NCBI RefSeq assembly: GCF_003335585.1
Contig: NZ_QBFD01000024.1
Span: forward strand, 213,101-277,100
Source: Sulfitobacter sp. DFL-14
GTDB lineage: Bacteria; Pseudomonadota; Alphaproteobacteria; Rhodobacterales; Rhodobacteraceae
DNA: 64,000 bases
Direction: 5' to 3'
Below, piece by piece: positions 26,037-33,827 of the stretch (position 1 is its first letter; every line of letters starts with the position of its first letter). The notes beneath the pieces are model-generated. The model did no database searches. It was not told the DNA's origin and saw only the letters and a program-made list of their open reading frames with translations. A program made the position numbers and the translations under genes.

Positions 26037-26218
26037 TGTCTGTGACACTGACCCCGAACATCCCCGACCAGGACGGTTTCTACGACGAGTTGCTGCGCGC
26101 CCATGAAGGTCTGAGCAAGGAGCAGTCCGATGCGCTCAACGCGCGGCTGATCCTGGTGCTGTGCAACCACATCGGCGACCGCGAGGTGATCCGCGCGGCG
26201 CTGGCGGCGGCGAAATAA
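26036..26218 (+). CDS. DUF2783 small protein
   Basis: A 60-residue soluble protein (MSVTLTPNIPDQDGFYDELL...) predicted all-helical, matching the DUF2783 type that often follows FAD-dependent aromatic monooxygenases. Its ATG overlaps the monooxygenase stop as TGATG, so the two are coupled and may form a complex. Its stop abuts the convergent dehalogenase stop with no bases between. Function unknown. Confidence 0.8.
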   Translation: MSVTLTPNIPDQDGFYDELLRAHEGLSKEQSDALNARLILVLCNHIGDREVIRAALAAAK

Positions 26219-29200
26219 TCACAGGTCCACTTCGACCACGCCACCGGCCTCTGCCGCCCGGCTCTGGCACAGGATGACCGCATCCTGCCGCTGCGCCCTG
26301 GACAGCACGAAATCGCGGTGCTCGACCGCGCCCGAGACCAGCCCGCATTTGCACACGCCGCAGATGCCGTCGGAGCATTTCACGTCCACATGGATGCCAT
26401 TCTCTGCCAGCACGTCCGTCGCGCTTTTGTCTGCAGGCACGGCAAGCTCCCGCCCCGAGCGCGCGAGCCGCAGGGTAAAATCGTGGTTCACATATTCCGG
26501 CACTTCGGGGACCGAGAAATACTCCAGATGCCGCGCTTCCTCCGGTACGCCCGCCGCCTCTGCCGCCGCCATGACCGCCGACATATAGCGATCCGCCCCG
26601 CAGGTATAGACATGCGCGCCCGCAGGCAGGCCGCCCATCACGGTGCCCAGATCAGCACGCGTATCCTCATCGGTGATGTGCAGATGCACCCTGTCGGCCC
26701 AGGGCACCGCCGCGAGGTCCGTCAGATACCCCATGCTGTCGCGTGACCGCCCGGAATAATGCAGGGCAAAATCGCGCCCCGCGCGGTGCAACTCATGGGC
26801 CATGGCAATCATCGGTGTCACCCCGATCCCGCCGCCCATCAGCAGTGAGAACGGTGCTTCCGCATCCAGCGGGAAATGGTTGATCGGGTTGGAGATGAAG
26901 ACCTTGCGCCCCTCGCTGAAGATCCGGTGCAGCAGTTTCGATCCGCCGCGCCCCGCATCCTCCATCAGCACGCCGATCTGATAGGTGCTGCGGTCGCCCG
27001 GATCACCCGACATGGAATACTGGCGCAGGAATTCCGGCGCGACCACGATATCCAGATGCGCCCCCGCCTGCCAGGGCGGCAGATCACCCCCGCCCACAGG
27101 CTGAAACTCATACTTGGTGATCCCGGCCGCCATCTTCTTCGCTTTGGTGATTTCTACATGGATCACCGGGCTGTCGGCGGCATCGGTCGTGCGGTGCACC
27201 ATGCTCTCATCGCCCGCCGCCAGACGGCGCTTGTATTCCTCGGCCGTGATCATCGCCTGATAGGCCTCGATCCCCGCCTCCCGGTCCATCGGGTCCGGAT
27301 ACGGATACGGATGCGGGGCCAGTGGTGCGGGATAGACAGCCAGCGTCTGGTCCTCATACTTCAGGTCCAGATCCCGTTGCAGGGACCGTTCGTTCACCGG
27401 CTTGTCCGTGGGGCGGTAGCCGCCGTCTTCCGCGATCTCCAGATCCCACCACCATTTCTTGACCGGGTTCAGCCCGCCATTGCCCACCGCATCATCCAGC
27501 CGCGCCAGCGCCGGGGCCGCTGCGGGCATGTTCATCGCGGCCCAGCGGAACGGCGCTTCCTTGAAGATGCCTTCCAGGTTCCACGGGCAGGTCTTCATGC
27601 AGCGCCCACACATCGCGCCGCCCGGTGTGGTGATCCGATAGGTGGCGCATTTCTGGCTGTCCGATTTCCAGATCTCATAGCCGTTGAACATCAGCTTCGG
27701 CCCGGCGGTGATCGCCCCCGAAGGACATTCCCGCGCGCATTTGTTGCAGGACTCGCAAAACTTTTGCAGGCCAAAGTCGATGGGCCTGTCATGCGCCATC
27801 GGCAAATCGGTGGTGATCGCTCCGGATTTCAGGCGCGGGCCCAGATAGGGGTTCAGGATCACCTCACCGATGCGGCTGACCTCGCCCAGCCCGCTCAGCA
27901 GCAAGAGCGGCGGTTGCAGCACCTCGCCATCCATCACCGTATGCGCCTTGGCGCTGTAGCCGAGGTTGCGGATCTGTTTCGCCACCACGCCGCCAATCAA
28001 CGAGAACCGCAAATAGGCGCGCATGGATTGTGCCACGCTGATCCAGTCGTCGCCCGAGGCGCCCTCCATCGTCTCGTAGCCCTGGTCGATGATCAGCGAC
28101 ACCGCCTGATCATGCGGCGGGTCGATGGGCGCGCCGGTGGCGTCATGCGAATACCACGCCCAGTCCGGGCAGCGCGAAATGCCGACCGCATCCGCCCCGA
28201 GGTAATAGCAGGTCGCCTTGACCAGATCGGCGGCCTCCGCCGGGTCCAGCGTGACCTTGCGATCCGCCGGGGCGCCATCCTGCAACAACACGAATGCCCC
28301 CAACGCCCGACGTTGCGCGGTCGAGGGCGCGGCCTTGCGCACATAATACCCGCCCTTTGCCCCCTCCTGCAGCGCCTTGCCCATGTCGCCGAACTGCGCG
28401 CGGGCGAACATGTCGGTCCGCTTGGGCACCCGCGCCACCCGCGCCTCATCGATGTAGGTGGTGGGGTCGTCTACGCGTTTCAGCCGCTCGAAGGGATGCG
28501 CGCCATCCACGAACCGGCGTTTGGCATAGGGCACCGCGTTCATCGCATTCTTGCGAAATCCCGTCCCCAGCTTCCACCGCGCACCGAACGCCGAGGCAGG
28601 CTGCGCCGGCATCGGTGCCAGTGGCAAATCCGGGGCCATGGCAAAGCTGGTCGTCACCGCCGCCAGACCGAACCGCCCGCCGATATAGGGGTGGTGCAGC
28701 GTGCCGTCCTCCACCGTCGCCAACCCCGCGGCAACCGCAAGCCTGCCAAGATCAACATCCGAGGTCGAGACCGTATGCCCCCGCGCGTCAAAGCCCAGAA
28801 CCCGCAGGTAATTGGCCAGCACCACGGCGGTTTCCGCCGCAAGCAACCCTGCCCGATGCGCCTGCGCCTCCCTGATCCAGGTGGTTCCGGCTTCGCCCGC
28901 CTCAACGTCACGCGGGTTCTCGTAAAGGAACACCAGCGCATGGGTGTGGCCATCAATCGTGCCCGGCGGCGCCTCCATCGATTCCTTGAGGTCGGCCATG
29001 ATCATGTCGATGCCCGAGGCTAGTGTTTTGGTCTGGCGGGTGCGCAGGTCTTGCGCCAGCCGGTCGATGTCGGGGTTGCGAAAGGGGGTTTCCAGCCCCG
29101 CCTCCGCAGGCAGCTTGCACACGCCGACCACCGCCGCGTCAGAGAAATATCCAAAGGCTTTCAAATGAATTGCACGCTCCTGCAAGTCCTCCGGCACCTC

Positions 29201-29428
29201 GGATATGCCCCGGTTGATCAGCCCGTCGCGGATCGCGTCCAGCATCGCCTGATGCTCGCGCATCGCATTGAGGATCGACAGCGGGTCGTCAGATTGTTCA
29301 AAACTGAGCTGCGCCATCGGCGGCACCTCTGACAGCTCCGGCAGTTGCGCGGCCCGCGCCAGCAGCTCGGTGGGGTATGGCCCCATGTGGACCGGGCGGT
29401 TCTTGTCCGAAAACAGGCGGAATGTCAT
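26219..29428 (-). CDS. rdhA: self-sufficient reductive dehalogenase fused to FMN/[2Fe-2S] reductase
   Basis: A 1069-residue cytoplasmic protein without signal peptide. Residues about 100-330 and 380-550 are two versions of a cobalamin-type domain. Two [4Fe-4S] clusters follow (CESCNKCARECP near 555, CGRCMKTCPW near 608). From about 770 comes a phthalate-dioxygenase-reductase-like module: RQYSMSGDP for FMN (near 805), GGGIGVTPM for NAD(P)H (near 867), and a C-terminal ferredoxin with C-x4-C-x2-C (CSDGICGVC, near 1020). This is the catabolic RdhA layout known from NpRdhA and BhbA, which remove bromine or chlorine from phenolic acids. Tyr426 (DWAWYSHD) and Lys494 are candidates for the catalytic pair. 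The start at 29428 follows AAGGGA; six residues upstream are less likely. Confidence 0.9.
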   Translation of the reverse strand: MTFRLFSDKNRPVHMGPYPTELLARAAQLPELSEVPPMAQLSFEQSDDPLSILNAMREHQAMLDAIRDGLINRGISEVPEDLQERAIHLKAFGYFSDAAVVGVCKLPAEAGLETPFRNPDIDRLAQDLRTRQTKTLASGIDMIMADLKESMEAPPGTIDGHTHALVFLYENPRDVEAGEAGTTWIREAQAHRAGLLAAETAVVLANYLRVLGFDARGHTVSTSDVDLGRLAVAAGLATVEDGTLHHPYIGGRFGLAAVTTSFAMAPDLPLAPMPAQPASAFGARWKLGTGFRKNAMNAVPYAKRRFVDGAHPFERLKRVDDPTTYIDEARVARVPKRTDMFARAQFGDMGKALQEGAKGGYYVRKAAPSTAQRRALGAFVLLQDGAPADRKVTLDPAEAADLVKATCYYLGADAVGISRCPDWAWYSHDATGAPIDPPHDQAVSLIIDQGYETMEGASGDDWISVAQSMRAYLRFSLIGGVVAKQIRNLGYSAKAHTVMDGEVLQPPLLLLSGLGEVSRIGEVILNPYLGPRLKSGAITTDLPMAHDRPIDFGLQKFCESCNKCARECPSGAITAGPKLMFNGYEIWKSDSQKCATYRITTPGGAMCGRCMKTCPWNLEGIFKEAPFRWAAMNMPAAAPALARLDDAVGNGGLNPVKKWWWDLEIAEDGGYRPTDKPVNERSLQRDLDLKYEDQTLAVYPAPLAPHPYPYPDPMDREAGIEAYQAMITAEEYKRRLAAGDESMVHRTTDAADSPVIHVEITKAKKMAAGITKYEFQPVGGGDLPPWQAGAHLDIVVAPEFLRQYSMSGDPGDRSTYQIGVLMEDAGRGGSKLLHRIFSEGRKVFISNPINHFPLDAEAPFSLLMGGGIGVTPMIAMAHELHRAGRDFALHYSGRSRDSMGYLTDLAAVPWADRVHLHITDEDTRADLGTVMGGLPAGAHVYTCGADRYMSAVMAAAEAAGVPEEARHLEYFSVPEVPEYVNHDFTLRLARSGRELAVPADKSATDVLAENGIHVDVKCSDGICGVCKCGLVSGAVEHRDFVLSRAQRQDAVILCQSRAAEAGGVVEVDL

Positions 29429-29598
29429 CGCGCGGTCCCTTTGCAACAGCCAAATGCCAAGGCCGCGACGGTCACCTGCCGCACAGGCCTTGTCAACCGA
29501 TCACGCGCAGGCATTAACGAGCACCCCGGACGCCCCGAAACAGGCAGCAGCCAGCGGCCCCGTGGGGCCATGACCCAATCGGATGAAGCGCAGCCCAT

Positions 29599-29621
29599 TT
29601 AGTTAGCATGGAAAGTAATAT
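29599..29621. promoter_or_regulatory. operator candidate matching the hmgA site
   Basis: TTAGTTA (29599-29605), six bases, then AAAGTAATA (29612-29620) reproduce the hmgA-upstream pattern at the same spacing: 14 of 16 compared arm positions match, followed by the same T. The imperfect inverted repeat is TTAGTT with AAGTAA. It lies in the gap between the divergent dehalogenase and HpaR-like genes and contains TAATAT. Confidence 0.6.
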
Positions 29622-29651
29622 AGCCTTGCGCTGCCGCCCGTAAAATACCAG

Positions 29652-30134
29652 ATGAACCCATCCCAGCCAGCAGGTCCCCGTGTGACGAAGCCCAAAGACG
29701 CCAGTTCAGATACCCTGCCCGCCACCGACCGGTCCCTGCCGATCGCGCTGATTCGCGCGCGGGAAACGGTGATGGCCCCGATCCGCGAGATGCTGAGCGA
29801 GACGGGGATCACCGAACAGCAATGGCGGGTGCTGCGTGTCCTGTCCGAAGGCGGCACGCTCGACGCGACCGAAGTGGCGGACCGCGCCAGCCTGCTGCTG
29901 CCCAGCCTCACCCGCATTGTGCGCAGCCTGTCAGACCGCGGCTATGTCACCCGCACCCGCGACGATGGCGACCGCCGCCGCCAGATGCTGGCGATCACGC
30001 CCACCGGCCAGCAGGTGATCGACGACAATCTTGACGAGGCCCTGCACATCGCCCAGCGTATTCGTGCAACCCTTGGCGAAAACAATTACGAAAAGCTGCT
30101 GGATCTGCTGGGCGCGTTACACACGTTCAAATAG
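29652..30134 (+). CDS. MarR family regulator, HpaR-like
   Basis: A 160-residue winged-helix regulator resembling the homoprotocatechuate operon repressor HpaR (LPIALIRARETVMAPIREML, ITEQQWRVLRVLSEGG). The helix-turn-helix is about residues 70-95 and the wing has RDDGDRRRQMLAIT. Divergent from the reductive dehalogenase, it is the likely controller of that gene, with a phenolic acid as inducer. HpaR relatives respond to hydroxyphenylacetates, which supports such a substrate. Confidence 0.9.
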   Translation: MNPSQPAGPRVTKPKDASSDTLPATDRSLPIALIRARETVMAPIREMLSETGITEQQWRVLRVLSEGGTLDATEVADRASLLLPSLTRIVRSLSDRGYVTRTRDDGDRRRQMLAITPTGQQVIDDNLDEALHIAQRIRATLGENNYEKLLDLLGALHTFK

Positions 30135-30267
30135 AAGAACGCCAAATTTCTTGACAGCCGAATGTCTGGTTCCTTACCTTCTTCAAATATTTCGGGGAAA
30201 TTTCCTTCTAATTCATTCCGCTGGATCATTCTGCCCGGCCTTTCCCCCGCCGCGAGAAAGGCACATC

Positions 30268-31572
30268 ATGCGTTCAATCAAATTCATCGCCACGACCGTT
30301 TTTCTTTTTCCAGTTGCTGTCAGCGCCCAGGACAGTTTCGTCAACGGTGTATGGATATCCGACAGTGATTTCGGAGACGCCGACCTGTATGTCACGGACA
30401 ACTCCGTTCTGGACGGGAATGTGTGCATCGGCAACGGCTGCACCTTGGACGTAACTTTTGCGCCAGAAGTCGCCCTAAAGTTTTCCGATACATCCAACAG
30501 CATTATTTTTGACGATACATCCTCGGTATCATACCCGGACCGGGACTGGAAACTGCTGATCAATGATGTGCTGGCAAATTCGTCCGGCGGAATAGAACGG
30601 TTCGCTATCGAGGATGTCACCAACGAGACCATTCCCTTTACGATCCTGGGCGGTGCGCCGGAGAATGCGCTGGTGGTGGCCAGCAGCGGCCAGGTGGGCC
30701 TGGGCACGGCCATTCCGCAAGCTGATCTGCACATCTCCAGCGCGGACACAGCCGACCTGATGCTTGCACCCACTAATCCGAGTGTGCGTTCTTTTCAGGT
30801 GGGAGTGGATGCAGATGGCCTGTTTACCCGGATTTCGACCGGCGCGATCCCGTTCGAAGTGGCCAATGACAGCGCTTTTGGCGCGTTGCAGATCCTCAAC
30901 AGCGGGGTGCGGGTCAACGCGGGCAATTATGACAAGGATTTCCAGATCGGCAGCGATTTGAACGACAATGCAATGTTCGTCGATGGCGCCACAGCCTTTG
31001 TCGGCTTTGGGACCAATTCCCCCGAACAGCTGCTGCACATTCGTTCCGACGCGAACGACAGCGACGCCTTCGCATTGTTCGATGCCAATGGCACAGGCTC
31101 CGACGCGGCGTTCCTTTTGCGCCAGAACGGCGTCACGCCCACCACCTGGGAATTCCGCAACCAGCAGGATTCAGGCCGCCTGAATGTCGGCATCGCGGGC
31201 GGCAACACGCCGCTCAAGATCGACAACCTTGCCAATAACAACCTGCTGCGCCTGGGCCGTAATGGCCGCCCGGACGAGGTGGTGGTGACCGGCAAGCTGG
31301 TGGTGAACAACACCCAGATGAACGTGCCGGATTACGTCTTTGCCGAGGATTACGCCCTGCGCCCGCTGTCTGATGTTCAGGCATTCATTGACGCCAACAG
31401 CCATCTGCCCGAGGTGCCTTCCGAAGCACAGATCAGGGCAAGCGGTCTGGACATGGCCGAAATGCAGCTGGTCCACCTGAAAAAGATCGAGGAACTGACG
31501 CTTTACACGTTGGAACAGGAAGAACGGATCACCCGGCTCGAAGCCGCGCTGGAGACGCTTGTCGCAGAGTAG
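30268..31572 (+). CDS. secreted tail-fibre-like paralogue A
   Basis: A 434-residue protein with a signal peptide (cut near SAQ, about residue 20). In order: a C-x-G-x2-C motif (Cys53, Cys58), a DWKLLIND strand, repeats of the G-x-G-T-x2-P-x4-LH type (GLGTAIPQADLHI, GFGTNSPEQLLHI), the block WEFRNQQDSGRLNVGI, a VPDYVF-HLPEVPS segment, and a C-terminal coiled coil (KKIEELTLYTLEQEE). Such features occur in tail-fibre-like, probably trimeric surface proteins of Bacteroidetes. It is the longest of four tandem copies, with an extra central repeat unit. The start at 30268 gives the signal peptide. Function unknown; surface fibre or adhesin is an inference. Confidence 0.75.
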   Translation: MRSIKFIATTVFLFPVAVSAQDSFVNGVWISDSDFGDADLYVTDNSVLDGNVCIGNGCTLDVTFAPEVALKFSDTSNSIIFDDTSSVSYPDRDWKLLINDVLANSSGGIERFAIEDVTNETIPFTILGGAPENALVVASSGQVGLGTAIPQADLHISSADTADLMLAPTNPSVRSFQVGVDADGLFTRISTGAIPFEVANDSAFGALQILNSGVRVNAGNYDKDFQIGSDLNDNAMFVDGATAFVGFGTNSPEQLLHIRSDANDSDAFALFDANGTGSDAAFLLRQNGVTPTTWEFRNQQDSGRLNVGIAGGNTPLKIDNLANNNLLRLGRNGRPDEVVVTGKLVVNNTQMNVPDYVFAEDYALRPLSDVQAFIDANSHLPEVPSEAQIRASGLDMAEMQLVHLKKIEELTLYTLEQEERITRLEAALETLVAE

Positions 31573-31790
31573 CCGCAGCGGGGAACCGAGAATGGCCTGC
31601 GTCTGCGCCCCCCGTTACGGCCCGCATCCGCAGTGCCCCGGGGCATCAGAAGCAAGAGCCCCTGCCGGACCTTCCGGGTGCGCTGCGGGATTTCAAATAG
31701 GCCATGAACCATCACCCCCTTTTTCAGGGGGGCATACGCGCTGCCCGATCTCCCTCTATGATCCATCCGGATACGGCCAGATACCGTAAA

Positions 31791-32116
31791 CGGATATTCT
31801 TGTGGTGACGGGGCGACTGGTGGTCAACAACACCAGGCTCAACGTGCCGGATTACGTCTTTGGCGAGGGCTATGCGCTCAAACCCCTGCCCGACGTGGTC
31901 CGCTTCATCGCGGAGCATGGCCACCTGCCCGGTGTGCCCACTGCCCGTGATGTCACGACACAGGGACTTGATCTGGCACAGATGCAGATGGTGCACCTGG
32001 AAAAGATCGAAGAGCTTACCCTGCACAGTATCGGGCAGCACAAGACCATCACGGCACAGGGCGCGAGGATAGAACGACTGGAAGAACTGATCGAGGATAT
32101 GCGCGCCACCCGCTGA
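31791..32116 (+). pseudogene. truncated C-terminal fragment of a tail-fibre-like paralogue
   Basis: From about 31800 the sequence encodes only the last 100 residues of the family (VTGRLVVNNT, NVPDYVF, HLPGVP, KIEELTLHSI). A stop codon lies in frame at 31787-31789. There is no signal peptide, ribosome site or G-x-G-T repeat region. The 218 bases before it (31573-31790) hold no recognisable gene. It is closest in style to copy C (33828-35018), sharing GHLPGVP and EELTLHSI. It is most simply a decayed copy, but could be a spare cassette for recombination. Confidence 0.7.
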
Positions 32117-32220
32117 CCAATTTCTTTTCATGGATGGGTCAGCACCAAGCGCTTAGCGTTACCTGCATATTCACAACTTTAAAGCGCCGTTTCGACGGCT
32201 GAACAAAAGGAACAATTTCA

Positions 32221-33489
32221 ATGATCCATTCACGATTGTTTGCTTCCGGCTTTGCCCTTGCTCTTGCCGCGACGCCAGCGCTGGCCCAAAACCTGACCGG
32301 GAACGATTTGATCATCAGCGGAGAGATCACCCAAAACGGATTTGGTACAAACGACTTCAGCGCAACCCTCTCACTTTTTGACGGGCGCATGTGTATCGGG
32401 AATGCCTGTGACGATACCACCGTTGGCGCACCGGGCCAGCCACCGCTGAAACTACGTTGGAGCGATCCAAGCCTCGTTTTTGAGGACAGCACGACAACGA
32501 GTGGCATCCCCCAGCGTGACTGGCGGATCCAGATCAATGATAACATCGTCGGGGGGCTGGACCGGTTTTCCATTCAGGATGAAGGCGATACTCCCGGTGC
32601 CGAAACCCCGGTGGTCCCCTTTACAATCGTCGGTGGTGCCCCGGCAAACAGCTTCTGGATCGCAGACGATGGCGATATCGGCCTGGGGACAAGCCTGCCG
32701 CAGGGCGATCTGCATATCGTAAGTTCTGGCACCCCGGTCCGCCTGCGGATGCAGAACGGCGGCGCCAGCCCCTACAACTGGGAAATGCAATCCAACAGCC
32801 TGAACTGGTTCGTGAAAAACATGACCGACAACTGGGTGCCTTTCGTGGTTCGCGCCGGGGCCAGGGACGGCACCCTCGTGCTGAGCGATGACAGCTTTGT
32901 CGGCGTCGGGACGGGGGCACCCGAAGAACTGTTGCACATCCGCTCCGACGCGCCCAACACGGACGCCTTCGCGCTGTTCGATGCGAATGGCAGCGGCTCT
33001 GACGCGGCCTTCCGCCTGCGCCAGAACGGTGTCATCCCCACTACCTGGGAGTTCCGCAATCAGCAGGATTCCGGTCGCCTGAACGTCGGCATCGCGGGCG
33101 GCAATACACCGCTGAAGATCGACAATGCAGCGGCCAACAACCTGCTGAAACTGGGCCGCAACGGCAAACCGGACGAAGTTATCGTGACCGGCAAGCTTCT
33201 GGTCAACAACACCGAGCTGAACGTGCCCGACTACGTTTTCGATGACAATTATGCCCTGCGCCCCTTGGCCGATGTCCGGTCCTTCATCGAGGCCAACAGT
33301 CACCTGCCCGATGTGCCCTCGGCTGCGGATATTGCTGCGACCGGGGTCGACATGACCGAGATGCAGATGACCCTGCTGAAAAAGGTCGAGGAGCTGACGC
33401 TTTATACCCTCGCGCTGGAAGATGCCCGCGCAGCACAGGCACAAGAAATCGCGGAATTGCGCCGGATGGTCATCGCAACCCAGGACTGA
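32221..33489 (+). CDS. secreted tail-fibre-like paralogue B
   Basis: A 422-residue family member with a clear signal peptide (ALAATPALAQ, cut near residue 23). It has Cys58 and Cys63 in CIGNAC, DWRIQIND, two G-[LV]-G-T units (GLGTSLPQGDLHI, GVGTGAPEELLHI), the WEFRNQQDSGRLNVGI block, NVPDYVF, HLPDVPS and the coiled coil KKVEELTLYTLALEDA. AAGGA lies 8 bases before the ATG. Its C-terminal half is nearly the same as copy A, while the first 150 residues differ strongly. Confidence 0.75.
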   Translation: MIHSRLFASGFALALAATPALAQNLTGNDLIISGEITQNGFGTNDFSATLSLFDGRMCIGNACDDTTVGAPGQPPLKLRWSDPSLVFEDSTTTSGIPQRDWRIQINDNIVGGLDRFSIQDEGDTPGAETPVVPFTIVGGAPANSFWIADDGDIGLGTSLPQGDLHIVSSGTPVRLRMQNGGASPYNWEMQSNSLNWFVKNMTDNWVPFVVRAGARDGTLVLSDDSFVGVGTGAPEELLHIRSDAPNTDAFALFDANGSGSDAAFRLRQNGVIPTTWEFRNQQDSGRLNVGIAGGNTPLKIDNAAANNLLKLGRNGKPDEVIVTGKLLVNNTELNVPDYVFDDNYALRPLADVRSFIEANSHLPDVPSAADIAATGVDMTEMQMTLLKKVEELTLYTLALEDARAAQAQEIAELRRMVIATQD

Positions 33490-33519
33490 CGGCAATCTGC
33501 CACCTCGCCATTTTACGCT

Positions 33520-33558
33520 ATATGGGCGGCAAATTCTGAACGGATTTGCCGCCCATAT
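33520..33558 (+). terminator. 15-bp stem after paralogue B
   Basis: ATATGGGCGGCAAAT (33520-33534) pairs perfectly with ATTTGCCGCCCATAT (33544-33558) around a 9-base loop. It starts 31 bases after the stop codon and probably ends or protects the transcript. There is no strong T tract, only CTTTCCC after the stem. Confidence 0.6.
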
Positions 33559-33635
33559 GCCTTTCCCTCGCCCATTTTAGGTCAAACCATTGGTTACTGT
33601 AGCCGATGGATCACGACCAAAGGTGGCGCAAACAG

Positions 33636-33815
33636 ATGAACAGCCCAAGCACCCTCGCCCACTGCACTATTGCAGCCTGCGCATTATTCGCTGCGGGGTC
33701 GGCTGTTGCGGAACCTGTACTGCCGATCAATGACAAGGTGGCTGAACAGAACCGCCGGACAGAGGCATTGGCACCCCTTGTTCACCGCTTCACCCCACAG
33801 GCCAGTAACCAGTAA
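33636..33815 (+). CDS. small secreted protein inside the fibre array
   Basis: A 59-residue protein with a signal peptide (IAACALFAAGSAVAEP, cut near residue 25) and a mature part of about 35 polar residues. It sits 12 bases before paralogue C, so the two should share a transcript. It has none of the family motifs. It may be a short companion or export partner. Start at 33636 is preferred over 33606 because it places the signal peptide correctly. Confidence 0.55.
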   Translation: MNSPSTLAHCTIAACALFAAGSAVAEPVLPINDKVAEQNRRTEALAPLVHRFTPQASNQ

Positions 33816-33827
33816 AGAGGACGAACA

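Noticed and set aside
23358..26048. 896-codon open frame on the minus strand opposite the metallohydrolase and monooxygenase
   Set aside because: It spans two clearly real genes and their gap, and its composition is that of an antisense shadow.
26876..29023. 715-codon open frame on the plus strand opposite the reductive dehalogenase
   Set aside because: It is rich in Arg, His and Pro, has no motif or ribosome site, and mirrors the third-codon GC bias of the real gene on the other strand.
30151..30179. Sigma-70 promoter (TTGACA at 30151) before paralogue A
   Set aside because: The -35 hexamer is perfect, but the sequence 17 bases later (TTACCT) is a poor -10, so it was not listed as a promoter.
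31573..32116. Active shufflon-type inversion cassette
   Set aside because: No recombinase gene and no paired inverted crossover sites were seen around the orphan module; a simple decayed copy is the safer call.
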